From assembly GCF_900269665.1 (NCBI RefSeq), contig NZ_LT985361.1:540965-604964 (forward strand): DNA of 64,000 bases, read 5' to 3'. The number at the start of each line of letters is the position of its first letter. Positions within the stretch are counted from its first letter, which is position 1. Made by a program: the position numbers and the translations under genes. This stretch comes from Nocardia suismassiliense (GTDB lineage: Bacteria; Actinomycetota; Actinomycetes; Mycobacteriales; Mycobacteriaceae). This document shows, piece by piece, positions 21,299-29,386 of this stretch. Under the pieces are notes generated by a model. The model worked only from the letters and a program-made list of their open reading frames with translations. It was not told the DNA's origin and searched no databases.

Positions 21299-22360
21299 AT
21301 GCGAGGCGTGTTCGGGCGTCTGAATACTCGAAGAGCCGGATCGTGGCTGAAGCGTTCGGCGCTGCTGTCGATGGCGATTCTGCTACCGCTCGGGGTGTCG
21401 GTGGCAGGCCCGGCCGGCCCGGCGTCTGCGGCGTTCAACCCGGACGGCTTCGATTTCTGGGTCGACTCGGAGATGGGCCCGATCAAGAATCGGGTCTTCC
21501 GTGCCGCCGACGGCAATACCAGTCGCGTGGTCTACGCGCTGGACGGCATGCGCGCCCGGCCGGATCTGAGCGGCTGGGAAGTCGACACCGAGGTCGTGCG
21601 CGAGCTGACCAAATGGAACATGAACGTCGTGATGCCGGTGGGCGGACCGTCGAGCTTCTACGCCGACTGGAACGGACCGAGCGATTTCTTCGGCCTCGGC
21701 AGCGCCGGATCCTCGTCCACCGGGTCGGCCAACTCCGGCTCCGGTCTGCTGTCGGGTTCGGCGGGCATGGGCAAGTCGAACACCTACAAGTGGGAGACCT
21801 TCCTCACCAAGCACCTGCGCTACGCGCTGCGTGACCGTCTCGGCTTCAACCCTAATAACAACGCCGTGTTCGGCCTGTCCATGGGCGGCAGCGCCGCGCT
21901 CACCCTGGCCGCCTACCACCCGGACCAGTTCCGTTACGCCGGTTCGTATTCCGGCTACCTGAACATCTCGGCCCCGGGTATGCGCGAGGCGCTGCGGGTG
22001 GCCATGCTGGACGCGGGCGGCTTCAATATCGACGCGATGGCGCCGCCGTGGGGCCCGCAGTGGCTGCGCATGGATCCGTTCGTCTTCGCACCGCGGCTCA
22101 AGGCCAACAACACCCGGCTGTGGATCTCGGCGGGCAGCGGCCTGCCGAGCGCTGCCGACGGGCTGAGCTTCAACACCGTCAACGCGATGGGGCTCGAGGC
22201 GCTGGCCCTGGCCAATACCCGTGCGTTCCAGGTTCGCATGATGACGCTGGGCGCCGGCAACGCCACCTACGACTTCCCGTCCGTCGGTGTGCACAACTGG
22301 ACCTACTGGGCCGATGAGGTCTACCGAATGATCCCGGACATGTCCGCCAATATCGGGTGA
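21299..22360 (+). CDS. Secreted mycolyltransferase, antigen 85 family (paralogue 1)
   Basis: 353 aa alpha/beta-hydrolase that transfers mycolic acids between trehalose monomycolates and to arabinogalactan. The signal peptide ends near AGPASA-AFNPDGFD. The nucleophile serine lies in GLSMGGSAAL; the glutamate is placed in MGLEALALANTRAF and the histidine in VGVHNWTYW, matching the Ag85 triad. A Gly/Ser-rich insertion of about 25 residues (about 130-155) follows SSFYADWNGPSDFFG and is absent from paralogues 3-5. It is nearest to paralogue 2 in sequence and in its leader (GAACGA.AGGTCGA before the ATG). It has its own terminator. Confidence 0.95.
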   Translation: MRGVFGRLNTRRAGSWLKRSALLSMAILLPLGVSVAGPAGPASAAFNPDGFDFWVDSEMGPIKNRVFRAADGNTSRVVYALDGMRARPDLSGWEVDTEVVRELTKWNMNVVMPVGGPSSFYADWNGPSDFFGLGSAGSSSTGSANSGSGLLSGSAGMGKSNTYKWETFLTKHLRYALRDRLGFNPNNNAVFGLSMGGSAALTLAAYHPDQFRYAGSYSGYLNISAPGMREALRVAMLDAGGFNIDAMAPPWGPQWLRMDPFVFAPRLKANNTRLWISAGSGLPSAADGLSFNTVNAMGLEALALANTRAFQVRMMTLGAGNATYDFPSVGVHNWTYWADEVYRMIPDMSANIG

Positions 22361-22661
22361 TTTTCGGGCAAGTCTGTTCGACCGGACCGCCCGGTGCCGA
22401 GTGCACCGGGCGGTCTTTTCGTGTGCCGGTCGTCCAAGTGCTGTTCGGTAACGAATGTGGAGAGGTAGTGGACGGTGAGTTGTGGCATGAGTCACTTTCC
22501 AGCAACATATAAGCTTCCGCTGCCGATTGATACACGAAGAACATGCACAGAGGTCGATTCGTCCCGTTTCGGTGGACAGCGGCACTCGGTGTCCGAAGAG
22601 GGGGCCGGTTTAGATCGCCAGCTGTTTGCCCCCCGGCCGCCCGAACGAAAGGTCGAGTTTG
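22361..22661. other. Intergenic between mycolyltransferase paralogues 1 and 2
   Basis: 301 bases. They contain the terminator of paralogue 1 (22385-22419), a -10-like TATAAG at 22507-22512 with no good -35, and the leader of paralogue 2, whose last 20 bases resemble the leader of paralogue 1. No gene seen. Confidence 0.5.
22385..22419 (+). terminator. Rho-independent terminator after mycolyltransferase 1
   Basis: Perfect 12-base arms GACCGCCCGGTG (22385-22396) and CACCGGGCGGTC (22404-22415) with a 7-base loop, followed directly by TTTT. Confidence 0.9.
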
Positions 22662-23723
22662 ATGCGAATTGCCCGCTGGAAAGGTAGACCCGGTACCTCG
22701 GGAGCCACTGGTTCGTGGGTCAAACGATCCGCTCTGGGGATCGCCGTGGCACTTCTGCTGCCCTTCGGTATCGCGGCAGCAGGCAGCGGAGCCACCGCAT
22801 CGGCGGGCTTCGACCCCGCCGCGTTCGACTTCTGGGTCGACTCCGGCATGGGCCCGATCAAGTCGCGCGTGCTGCGCGCCAGGGACGGCAATACCAACCG
22901 CGTCGCCTACGTGCTCGACGGCATGCGGGCGCCGGAGCACCTCAACGGCTGGGAAATCGAGACCAACGTCCCCCAGGTGCTGGCGGACTGGAACATCAAC
23001 GTCGTCATGCCCGTCGGCGGCATGTCCAGCTTCTACGCCGACTGGAACGCGCCGAGCGAACTGCTCGGCATCCCGGCGGGCTCCGGCTCGTCCTCCGGCT
23101 CCGGCGCGCTCAACATCCTGGCCGCGGGGCCGGGCAAGAGCTACCGGTACCAGTGGGAGACCTTCCTGACCCGCGACCTGCGCAACGCGCTGCGCGACCG
23201 GCTCGGCTTCAGCGACACCCGCAACGGTGTGTTCGGCCTGTCCATGGGCGGCAGCGCCGCGCTCACCCTGGCCGCGTACCACCCGGACCAGTTCAGCTTC
23301 GCCGGTTCGTACTCCGGCTACCTGAACATCTCGGCGCCGGGCATGCGTGAGGCGATCCGGATCGCCATGCTGGACGCCGGCGGGGACAACGTCGACTCGA
23401 TGGCGCCGCCGTGGGGCCCGCAGTGGCTGCGGATGGATCCGTTCGTCTTCGCGCCCAACCTGGTGCGCAACGGCACCCGCCTGTGGATCGCCGCGGCGAG
23501 CGGTTTGCCGACGGCGACCGACGGACCGAGCTTCAACACCCTGAACGGCATGGGGCTGGAGGCACTCGCCTTGGCGAATACCCGTGCGTTCCAGGTGCGG
23601 ATGGCGACGCTGGGCGGCGGCAACACCGTCTACTCCTATCCTGCCTTCGGTATTCACGCGTGGAACAACTGGACCGACGAGGCCTACCGGATGATTCCGG
23701 ACATGTCCGCCAATATCGGCTGA
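22662..23723 (+). CDS. Secreted mycolyltransferase, antigen 85 family (paralogue 2)
   Basis: 353 aa, the same length as paralogue 1. ATG 22662 is chosen because it gives a basic signal peptide (MRIARWKGRPG) ending near GATASA-GFDPAAFD; an upstream start at 22626 would add 12 residues without benefit. Nucleophile in GLSMGGSAAL, Glu in MGLEALALANTRAF, His in FGIHAWNNW. It also carries a Gly/Ser-rich insertion (SGSSSGSGALN) at the same place as paralogue 1. These shared traits indicate a recent local duplication. Confidence 0.95.
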   Translation: MRIARWKGRPGTSGATGSWVKRSALGIAVALLLPFGIAAAGSGATASAGFDPAAFDFWVDSGMGPIKSRVLRARDGNTNRVAYVLDGMRAPEHLNGWEIETNVPQVLADWNINVVMPVGGMSSFYADWNAPSELLGIPAGSGSSSGSGALNILAAGPGKSYRYQWETFLTRDLRNALRDRLGFSDTRNGVFGLSMGGSAALTLAAYHPDQFSFAGSYSGYLNISAPGMREAIRIAMLDAGGDNVDSMAPPWGPQWLRMDPFVFAPNLVRNGTRLWIAAASGLPTATDGPSFNTLNGMGLEALALANTRAFQVRMATLGGGNTVYSYPAFGIHAWNNWTDEAYRMIPDMSANIG

Positions 23724-23739
23724 CGAATTCGTCGTAACC

Positions 23740-23773
23740 AGACCGCCCGGCGCTATCCAGCGCCGGGCGGTCT
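23740..23773 (+). terminator. Terminator after mycolyltransferase 2
   Basis: Perfect 14-base arms AGACCGCCCGGCGC (23740-23753) and GCGCCGGGCGGTCT (23760-23773), 6-base loop. The outer arm resembles the terminator of paralogue 1, consistent with duplication of gene plus terminator. Confidence 0.88.
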
Positions 23774-24060
23774 GCTGCTTTCTGCCGGGCCGCGCTTATT
23801 GGCTGGTTGATCGCTGGCGGCCGGATTGCGATCTTGTCATCGGCCGGAGACACAAGCTGCCCGCTGATAACGGCAAATCACTGGTTTCCGTCACGATCCG
23901 GCATCGCCGTGCGTTTTCCGAATGGGAAAACCCGAATAACTGCCTATAGAAGAGCTATAGGCCCGAGGACTTCGCCAGGGGAAGCCACCGACGCCGAGTG
24001 TCGATCTCCATGCACCACGGTTGCGGTCAACGTCGACCGCACGGGCGAAAGGTGAAGTCG
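23774..24060. other. Upstream region of mycolyltransferase 3
   Basis: 287 bases with no gene. The notable content is the TATA-containing dyad at 23942-23962. The leader before the ATG (GGGCGAAAGGTGAAGTCG) resembles those of paralogues 1 and 2. Confidence 0.5.
23942..23962. promoter_or_regulatory. Dyad GCCTATAG-5-CTATAGGC upstream of mycolyltransferase 3
   Basis: Perfect 8-base arms GCCTATAG (23942-23949) and CTATAGGC (23955-23962) with a 5-base spacer, about 100 bases before the gene start. Each arm holds a -10-like TATAG, so this may be an operator overlapping a promoter. Confidence 0.45.
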
Positions 24061-25071
24061 ATGCGGTCTGATGGAGTACGCGGAGCGGTTGCCAGCGGGC
24101 GTGGAGCGATCGGTCGTCGCTGGTTCCGGCGCTCGGTCGCCGGTCTCGCCGTCGCCATTACCCTGCCGTTCGGCGGCGGCCTCGGCGCCCCCGCGCAGGC
24201 CGCATTCGATCCTGGCGGCTTCGACTTCTGGGTCGACTCCAGCATGGGCCCGATCAAGTCCAGGATCTTCCGCGCCGCGGACGGCAACACCGACCGTGTG
24301 GTCTACGCGCTGGACGGCCTGCGCGCTCGCAACGACCTGAGCGGCTGGGAGATCGACACCGACATCTCCCGGGTGCTGCCGCAGTGGAACATCAATGTGG
24401 TGATGCCGGTCGGCGGCCAGTCCAGCTTCTATTCGGATTGGATTGCGCCGAGTAATACCAACGGCCAACAGCAGGCTTATGCGTGGGAGACCTTTCTCAC
24501 CGACAATCTGCGCTGGGCACTGCGCGACCGTCTCGGGTTCAGCCCGCGCGGCAACGGCGTCTTCGGCCTGTCCATGGGCGGCAGCGCCGCACTCGCGCTG
24601 GCCGCATACCATGCCGACCAGTTCCGTTATGCCGGTTCATATTCGGGCTATCTGAACATCTCCGCGCCGGCCATGAAGGAGGGCCTGCGGCTGGCCATGC
24701 TCGATGCGGGCGGCTACAACATCGACGCCATGTGGGGTCCGCCATGGGATCCGCGCTGGTTGCGCAACGATCCGTTCATGTTCGCGCCACTGTTGCGCGA
24801 CAACGGAACTCGCCTGTGGATCGCCACCGGCAACGGCGCGAACGGACCACGCGATGTGATCAATGCCCCGATCGACGTCTACCACCTCGGCAACGCGATG
24901 GCGCTGGAGACGATCGCGCTGGCCAACACCCGTGCGTTCGAAGCGCGGATGAACAGTCTCGGTCCGAGCAATGCCGTGTTCGTGTACACCCCGGTGGGCG
25001 TGCACAGCTGGAACTACTGGCAGGACCAGGTGTTCCAGATGCTGCCAGATCTCAGCGCGAATTTGGGGTGA
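24061..25071 (+). CDS. Secreted mycolyltransferase, antigen 85 family (paralogue 3)
   Basis: 336 aa. ATG 24061 (MRSDGVRGAVAS) is chosen because GGGCGAAAGG precedes it and a twin-arginine-like stretch (GRRWFRRSVAGLAVA) leads into the signal segment, which ends near GAPAQA-AFDPGGFD. Nucleophile in GLSMGGSAAL, Glu in MALETIALANTRAF, His in VGVHSWNYW. It lacks the Gly/Ser insertion and has SNTNGQQQAYAWETF instead. It carries a 10-residue insertion before the Glu helix (GPRDVINAPIDVYHLGN). No obvious terminator follows. Confidence 0.94.
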   Translation: MRSDGVRGAVASGRGAIGRRWFRRSVAGLAVAITLPFGGGLGAPAQAAFDPGGFDFWVDSSMGPIKSRIFRAADGNTDRVVYALDGLRARNDLSGWEIDTDISRVLPQWNINVVMPVGGQSSFYSDWIAPSNTNGQQQAYAWETFLTDNLRWALRDRLGFSPRGNGVFGLSMGGSAALALAAYHADQFRYAGSYSGYLNISAPAMKEGLRLAMLDAGGYNIDAMWGPPWDPRWLRNDPFMFAPLLRDNGTRLWIATGNGANGPRDVINAPIDVYHLGNAMALETIALANTRAFEARMNSLGPSNAVFVYTPVGVHSWNYWQDQVFQMLPDLSANLG

Positions 25072-25464
25072 ACTCAATTCGCCGCATTGCCAGGCACTCT
25101 CCGCTGTCCACGCCGGGTTCGGCGCCCGCGCTTGCGCTGACACTTCCGGCCATCAGGTGAAAATTTGGTGCTCCGGCACGACAATCACCGGCCGAACGCG
25201 ATAGGGTCACCGCACCATCACAGATTGCGTACGGGCGGATTTCGGCCACCTGGTTGCCTCGGCCTTGCTAAGGCCACCGGTGTCGAATATCGTCCAGCGA
25301 GCGCAAGTGTGACCAGATCGTAGTTTCGCAGTCGCATGCGCCGGAATGTCGGGGTCCGGTGTGCTGCGGCGTGCGTCTCGTTGGCAGCACTGGTGCGGTT
25401 GCGCCCCTCGCGGGGTCGCCGACGGCACCACAACAGGCAGAAAAGCAGAAAGAGAGCAGGATTC
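25072..25464. other. Intergenic between mycolyltransferases 3 and 4
   Basis: 393 bases, no gene recognised. It contains a -10-like TAGGGT (25202-25207) and a small hairpin GGCCTT-GCT-AAGGCC (25261-25275). A GAGAGCAGG ribosome site lies just before the ATG of paralogue 4. Likely a promoter with a long leader. Confidence 0.45.
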
Positions 25465-26499
25465 ATGCGTTTCGGCAGGGCGGCCGCGCCGATGAGAAGT
25501 GAGTCGGGACGGCGAGGCGCACCTCGTGGTTGGCGTAATCGAATTCTGGCTGTCGGTGCCGCTGCATTGGCGCTACCGATCGCCGCGGGCGTGGCGGCCC
25601 CGATCGCCACCGCGGCGCCGGTGCACGCACCGGTCTTGCGTGCTCCCGCAGGCGGATTCGAAGATTTGATGGTCCCGTCCAGCATGGGCCCGATCAAGGT
25701 TCAGGTGCAGTGGGCATCGCGCGGCGGCAACGCGGCGCTCTACCTGCTCGACGGACTCCGCGCGCGGGACGACCGCAACGCGTGGTCGTTCGAGACGAAT
25801 GCGCTGCAGCAGTTCGCGAACGACAACATCACCCTGGTGATGCCGGTCGGCGGTCAGTCCAGCTTCTACACGGACTGGTACGCGCCGAGCAATACCAACG
25901 GCCAGAAGACCACCTACAAGTGGGAGACCTTCCTGACCAAGGAGCTCCCGGCCTTCCTCGAGGGCTACGGCGTCTCGCGCACCAACAACGCGGTGGCCGG
26001 TCTCTCCATGGGCGGCAGTGGCGCGCTCGCGCTGGCCGCCTACCACCGGGACCAGTTCAAGTTCGCCGCGTCGTACTCGGGCTACCTGAACATCTCCGCG
26101 CCGGGCATGCGTGAGGCGATCCGCATCGCGATGCTGGACGCGGGCAAGTTCAACGTCGACTCGATGGCGGCGCCGTGGAGCCCGGCGTGGCTGCGGATGG
26201 ACCCCTTCGTGTTCGCACCGCAGCTCAAGGGCCTGCCGATGTACATCTCGGCGGCCAGCGGCCTGCCGGGTCAGTTCGACGCGCCGAACTCGGCGGTCGG
26301 TGTGTTCAACACCAGCAACGCGATGGCGCTCGAGGCCCTGTCGCTGGTCAACACCCGTGCGTTCCAGGCTCGCCTGGCCTCGCTGGGTATCCCGGCCCGG
26401 TTCGACTTCCCGGCCCAGGGCACCCACTCCTGGAAGTACTGGGAGGGCCAGCTCTTCAACTCGCGCAACCAGATCCTGGACGCCACCGGCGCCTGGTGA
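25465..26499 (+). CDS. Secreted mycolyltransferase, antigen 85 family (paralogue 4)
   Basis: 344 aa. ATG 25465 follows GAGAGCAGGATTC; the longer in-frame version upstream has no signal-peptide character. The signal segment is about residues 25-50, with cleavage near APIATA-APVHAP. Nucleophile in GLSMGGSGAL, Glu in MALEALSLVNTRAF, His in GTHSWKYW, the last identical in form to the mycobacterial Ag85 motif. No Gly/Ser insertion; SNTNGQKTTYKWETF at that place. A 16-base-arm terminator follows. Confidence 0.95.
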   Translation: MRFGRAAAPMRSESGRRGAPRGWRNRILAVGAAALALPIAAGVAAPIATAAPVHAPVLRAPAGGFEDLMVPSSMGPIKVQVQWASRGGNAALYLLDGLRARDDRNAWSFETNALQQFANDNITLVMPVGGQSSFYTDWYAPSNTNGQKTTYKWETFLTKELPAFLEGYGVSRTNNAVAGLSMGGSGALALAAYHRDQFKFAASYSGYLNISAPGMREAIRIAMLDAGKFNVDSMAAPWSPAWLRMDPFVFAPQLKGLPMYISAASGLPGQFDAPNSAVGVFNTSNAMALEALSLVNTRAFQARLASLGIPARFDFPAQGTHSWKYWEGQLFNSRNQILDATGAW

Positions 26500-26513
26500 T
26501 CGCCTGATCAACC

Positions 26514-26548
26514 ACTCGGGCCGCACCCCTCAGGGGTGCGGCCCGAGT
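26514..26548 (+). terminator. Terminator after mycolyltransferase 4
   Basis: Perfect 16-base arms, ACTCGGGCCGCACCCC (26514-26529) and GGGGTGCGGCCCGAGT (26533-26548), separated by three bases. Confidence 0.9.
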
Positions 26549-26762
26549 TGCGTTTCGGCACAGATGGTTTGCCGAGCCGCTCCCCGCGGTATCTCTGTGC
26601 TCACACATCATTTGTCCCGGTAAGACCGCTTCGGCGCCGCACCTTCTCGCACGGAAGAGGCGGCGCCGGATGCGTTGTGCGAGCCCGCAAAACGAACACG
26701 GCGGTTTTCTTATAGTGCGTGTCCTCCCCGGAAGACGGCGGGTACGGGAGTAGAAAGCTCTT

Positions 26763-28658
26763 GTGGCAGGGATTCGGCGCGGCAGATTGGGGAGACGCGA
26801 GCGTCGTGGCGCGCGTCCAGCTCGCGGGCGGTTAGTGCTGCTCGCCACCGCCATGGTCATCCCGTTGGCCGCGGGCGCCGCACCGGCCGCCGCGCAACCC
26901 GCTCCCGCCCCGGCACCCGGCCCGGCGGCCGCGGAGGCAGGCGCACCAGCGACCGTGCAGAAGGTGATCTGGCTGACCGACCGCCGGGTCGCCCTGTGGA
27001 TCAACTCGCCGTCCATGGCCACCCCGATCCAGGTGCAGCTGCTGCTCGCCAAGGACTGGAACACCCGCCCCGACGTGCGCTTTCCGGTGCTCTATCTGCT
27101 CGACGGCCTGCGCGCCACCGACGAGGAGAGCGGCTGGACCAAGGATGCGGGCGCCGTCGATTTCTTCGCCGACAAGAACGTCACCGTGGTGCTGCCGATC
27201 GGCGGCCAGTCCAGCTTCTACTCCGACTGGATCCAACCGGACAACGGCAAGAACTACAAGTGGGAGACCTTCCTGACCAAGGAACTGCCGCCGCTGCTGG
27301 AAGCCGATTGGCGCGCGACGGATGTCCGTGGCATGGAGGGGCTTTCGATGGGCGGCACGGCGGCCATGTTCCTGGCCGCGCGCAACCCCGGCTTCGCCAA
27401 GTACGCCGCGTCGTACTCGGGTTTCCTCACCACCACCACGATCGGCATGCCGCAGGCCATCCAGTTCGCCATGCGCGACGCGGGCGGCTACGACGTCGGC
27501 GCCATGTGGGGCCCGCCGACCAGCCCGGAATGGGCCGCGCACGATCCGTACACGCTGGCCGACAAGCTCAAGGGCGTCACGCTGTACGTCTCCAGCGGCA
27601 GCGGCGCCTCCGGCCCGTTCGACCAGGCGTCCGGCATTCCCGGCGTCAGCACCAACTACGCGGGCATGGGGCTGGAGATCCTGTCGCGGCTCACCTCGCA
27701 GAACTTCGTCACCAAGCTCGGCAAGCTGGCGATCCCGGCGCAGGTGAACTACCGCCCGTCCGGCACACACTCGTGGCCCTACTGGGACTTCGAGATGCGC
27801 CAGTCCTGGACGCAGGCCGCGGCCGCGCTCGGCGTCGATCCCGGGCAGACCGGTTGTACGGTCGGCGGGCAGATCGCCACCGTGGCCGCCGCGAACAACT
27901 GGCTGGGCGACTGCCTGTCCGCCGAGTACCCGGTGGCGGGTGGCGGTGTGGCCCAGGACTTCCGGTCCGGCCGGGTCTACTTCACCCCGGGCAGCGGCGC
28001 GCACCCGGTCGGCGGCATGATCGGCGGTGGTTATCAGGCCACGCAGGGCGCCGCCGGTCCGCTCGGCCTGCCGACCGGTGACGAACGCGGGCTGCCGGAC
28101 GGTAAGGGCCGCATGCAGACCTTCCAGCACGGCTCGCTCTACTGGACCCCGCAGACCGGCGCCCAGGCGGTGCGCGGCGCGATCCTCGACGAATGGGGCA
28201 AGCAGGGGTACGAGAGCGGCCCGGCGGGCTACCCGATCGGACCCGAGGTGGCGACCCCGGGCCGGGACGGCGCCGTGCAGTCGTTCGAGAACGGTCCGTT
28301 CTACTACAGCGCCAAGACCGGCGTGCACCGGGTGCAGGGCATGATCCTGGGCAAATACGCTCAAATGGGTTACGAGAACAGCTGGCTCGGCTTCCCCGCC
28401 GCCGAGGAGCAGCCACTGAAGGACCTCGGCCGGTACAGCCGTTTCGAGGGCGGCAATATCTACTGGAGCCCGCTCTCGGGTGCGTGGGCGGTGAAGAACG
28501 GTCCGCTCATGGAGGCCTGGCAGGTGCTCGGGTATGAGAACGGCAAGCTCGGCTATCCGATCAGCGACGAGTTCCCCGTCCCCGGCGGTGTGCAGCAGAA
28601 CTTCCAAACCGGTTTCATCGTGCTGCGCGATGGCAAACCGGAGGTTCACGGGCTTTAA
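26763..28658 (+). CDS. Mycolyltransferase with C-terminal LGFP repeats (paralogue 5)
   Basis: 631 aa. An Ag85-type esterase domain (about 55-360) is fused to five LGFP repeats (about 365-625). GTG 26763 begins a basic, signal-like N-terminus ending near APAAAQ. Nucleophile in GLSMGGTAAMF, Glu in MGLEILSRLTSQNF, His in GTHSWPYW. The repeats contain cores such as GPLGLPTGDE, GPAGYPIGPE, SWLGFPAAEE and GKLGYPISDE, each followed by an F..G.IYW-like strand. The arrangement parallels corynebacterial PS1/Cop1-type mycolyltransferases, in which LGFP repeats are thought to hold the enzyme in the wall. This repeat-bearing form would be wall-bound whereas paralogues 1-4 could be freely secreted; that is inference. 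Confidence 0.95.
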   Translation: MAGIRRGRLGRRERRGARPARGRLVLLATAMVIPLAAGAAPAAAQPAPAPAPGPAAAEAGAPATVQKVIWLTDRRVALWINSPSMATPIQVQLLLAKDWNTRPDVRFPVLYLLDGLRATDEESGWTKDAGAVDFFADKNVTVVLPIGGQSSFYSDWIQPDNGKNYKWETFLTKELPPLLEADWRATDVRGMEGLSMGGTAAMFLAARNPGFAKYAASYSGFLTTTTIGMPQAIQFAMRDAGGYDVGAMWGPPTSPEWAAHDPYTLADKLKGVTLYVSSGSGASGPFDQASGIPGVSTNYAGMGLEILSRLTSQNFVTKLGKLAIPAQVNYRPSGTHSWPYWDFEMRQSWTQAAAALGVDPGQTGCTVGGQIATVAAANNWLGDCLSAEYPVAGGGVAQDFRSGRVYFTPGSGAHPVGGMIGGGYQATQGAAGPLGLPTGDERGLPDGKGRMQTFQHGSLYWTPQTGAQAVRGAILDEWGKQGYESGPAGYPIGPEVATPGRDGAVQSFENGPFYYSAKTGVHRVQGMILGKYAQMGYENSWLGFPAAEEQPLKDLGRYSRFEGGNIYWSPLSGAWAVKNGPLMEAWQVLGYENGKLGYPISDEFPVPGGVQQNFQTGFIVLRDGKPEVHGL

Positions 28659-28759
28659 ATCTGACCGGTCTGTTTGTTGTCCGGCTCCGATCTCTTAAGT
28701 CTTGCCGCTATGTTGGGTGGCGACCTCCCCCGTTTGCGAACAGATCGAGGACAGAATTC

Positions 28760-29299
28760 ATGCAGAGGACCCGTGGCAAGGTATTCGGCGTTGTCGTGGC
28801 GATCGCGGCGACCGGCCTGCTCGCCGCCTGCGGTGGCAACGACTCGACCGCATCGAGCACGCCGACGCTGACCCGCACCACGGCGGCGACCCAGCCGCCC
28901 GCCTCGTCCACCAGCGGTGCCGACACCGGCCAGCAGGCGCCGGCGCCCACCCCCCAGCCCGAGCAGCCGCCCGCCGAGACGGTCGCCCCCGAGCGTCCGC
29001 AGCCGGTGCCTGCCGAGTCCGCGCCGCCCGCGGACACCTCGAAGCTCACCGACAAGGACAAGAAGTACCTCGACGCGCTCAAGCAGCAGGGCGTGACCCC
29101 GTCCACCCCGGATATCGCGCTCAGCGTGGCGAACTACGTCTGCCAGGGCGCTGCGTCCGGGGCCTCCGATCAGGATCTGATGACCTTCGTGACCGCGATG
29201 GCCGGCTCCGACCCCTCCTTCGACCCGGCCAAGATGCCGGTCGAGAAGGCCGGAGAGGTCTACATCAGCGCCGCGAAGCAGACGTACTGCAAGTCGTGA
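28760..29299 (+). CDS. Lipoprotein with DUF732-like domain
   Basis: 179 aa. The N-terminal signal carries a lipobox LLAAC (Cys about residue 24), so the mature protein would be lipid-anchored on the outer side of the membrane. A Thr/Pro/Ala-rich linker (25-90) leads to a small helical domain with DKDKKYLDALKQQGV and NYVCQGAASG, plus a final YCKS cysteine; the two cysteines may form the disulfide seen in DUF732 proteins. Function of the family is unknown. Setting between mycolyltransferases and the cutinase suggests an envelope role. Confidence 0.85.
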   Translation: MQRTRGKVFGVVVAIAATGLLAACGGNDSTASSTPTLTRTTAATQPPASSTSGADTGQQAPAPTPQPEQPPAETVAPERPQPVPAESAPPADTSKLTDKDKKYLDALKQQGVTPSTPDIALSVANYVCQGAASGASDQDLMTFVTAMAGSDPSFDPAKMPVEKAGEVYISAAKQTYCKS

Positions 29300-29386
29300 G
29301 CGACGTGAAGGAGCGCGGCGAGTGAACCGGGAACACAGCTGCACCGCAGGCCAGACGGAGCCGAGCGCTAGCGAGGCGCGGTTGTG
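29300..29386 (+). repeat. Dispersed intergenic repeat, copy B
   Basis: Fills the whole space between the lipoprotein stop and the cutinase GTG. It contains GGAGCGCGGCGAGTGAA and the 23-base core beginning GACGGAGCCGAGCG (29354-29376), then GCGCGGTTGTG, which supplies the next start codon. Confidence 0.8.
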
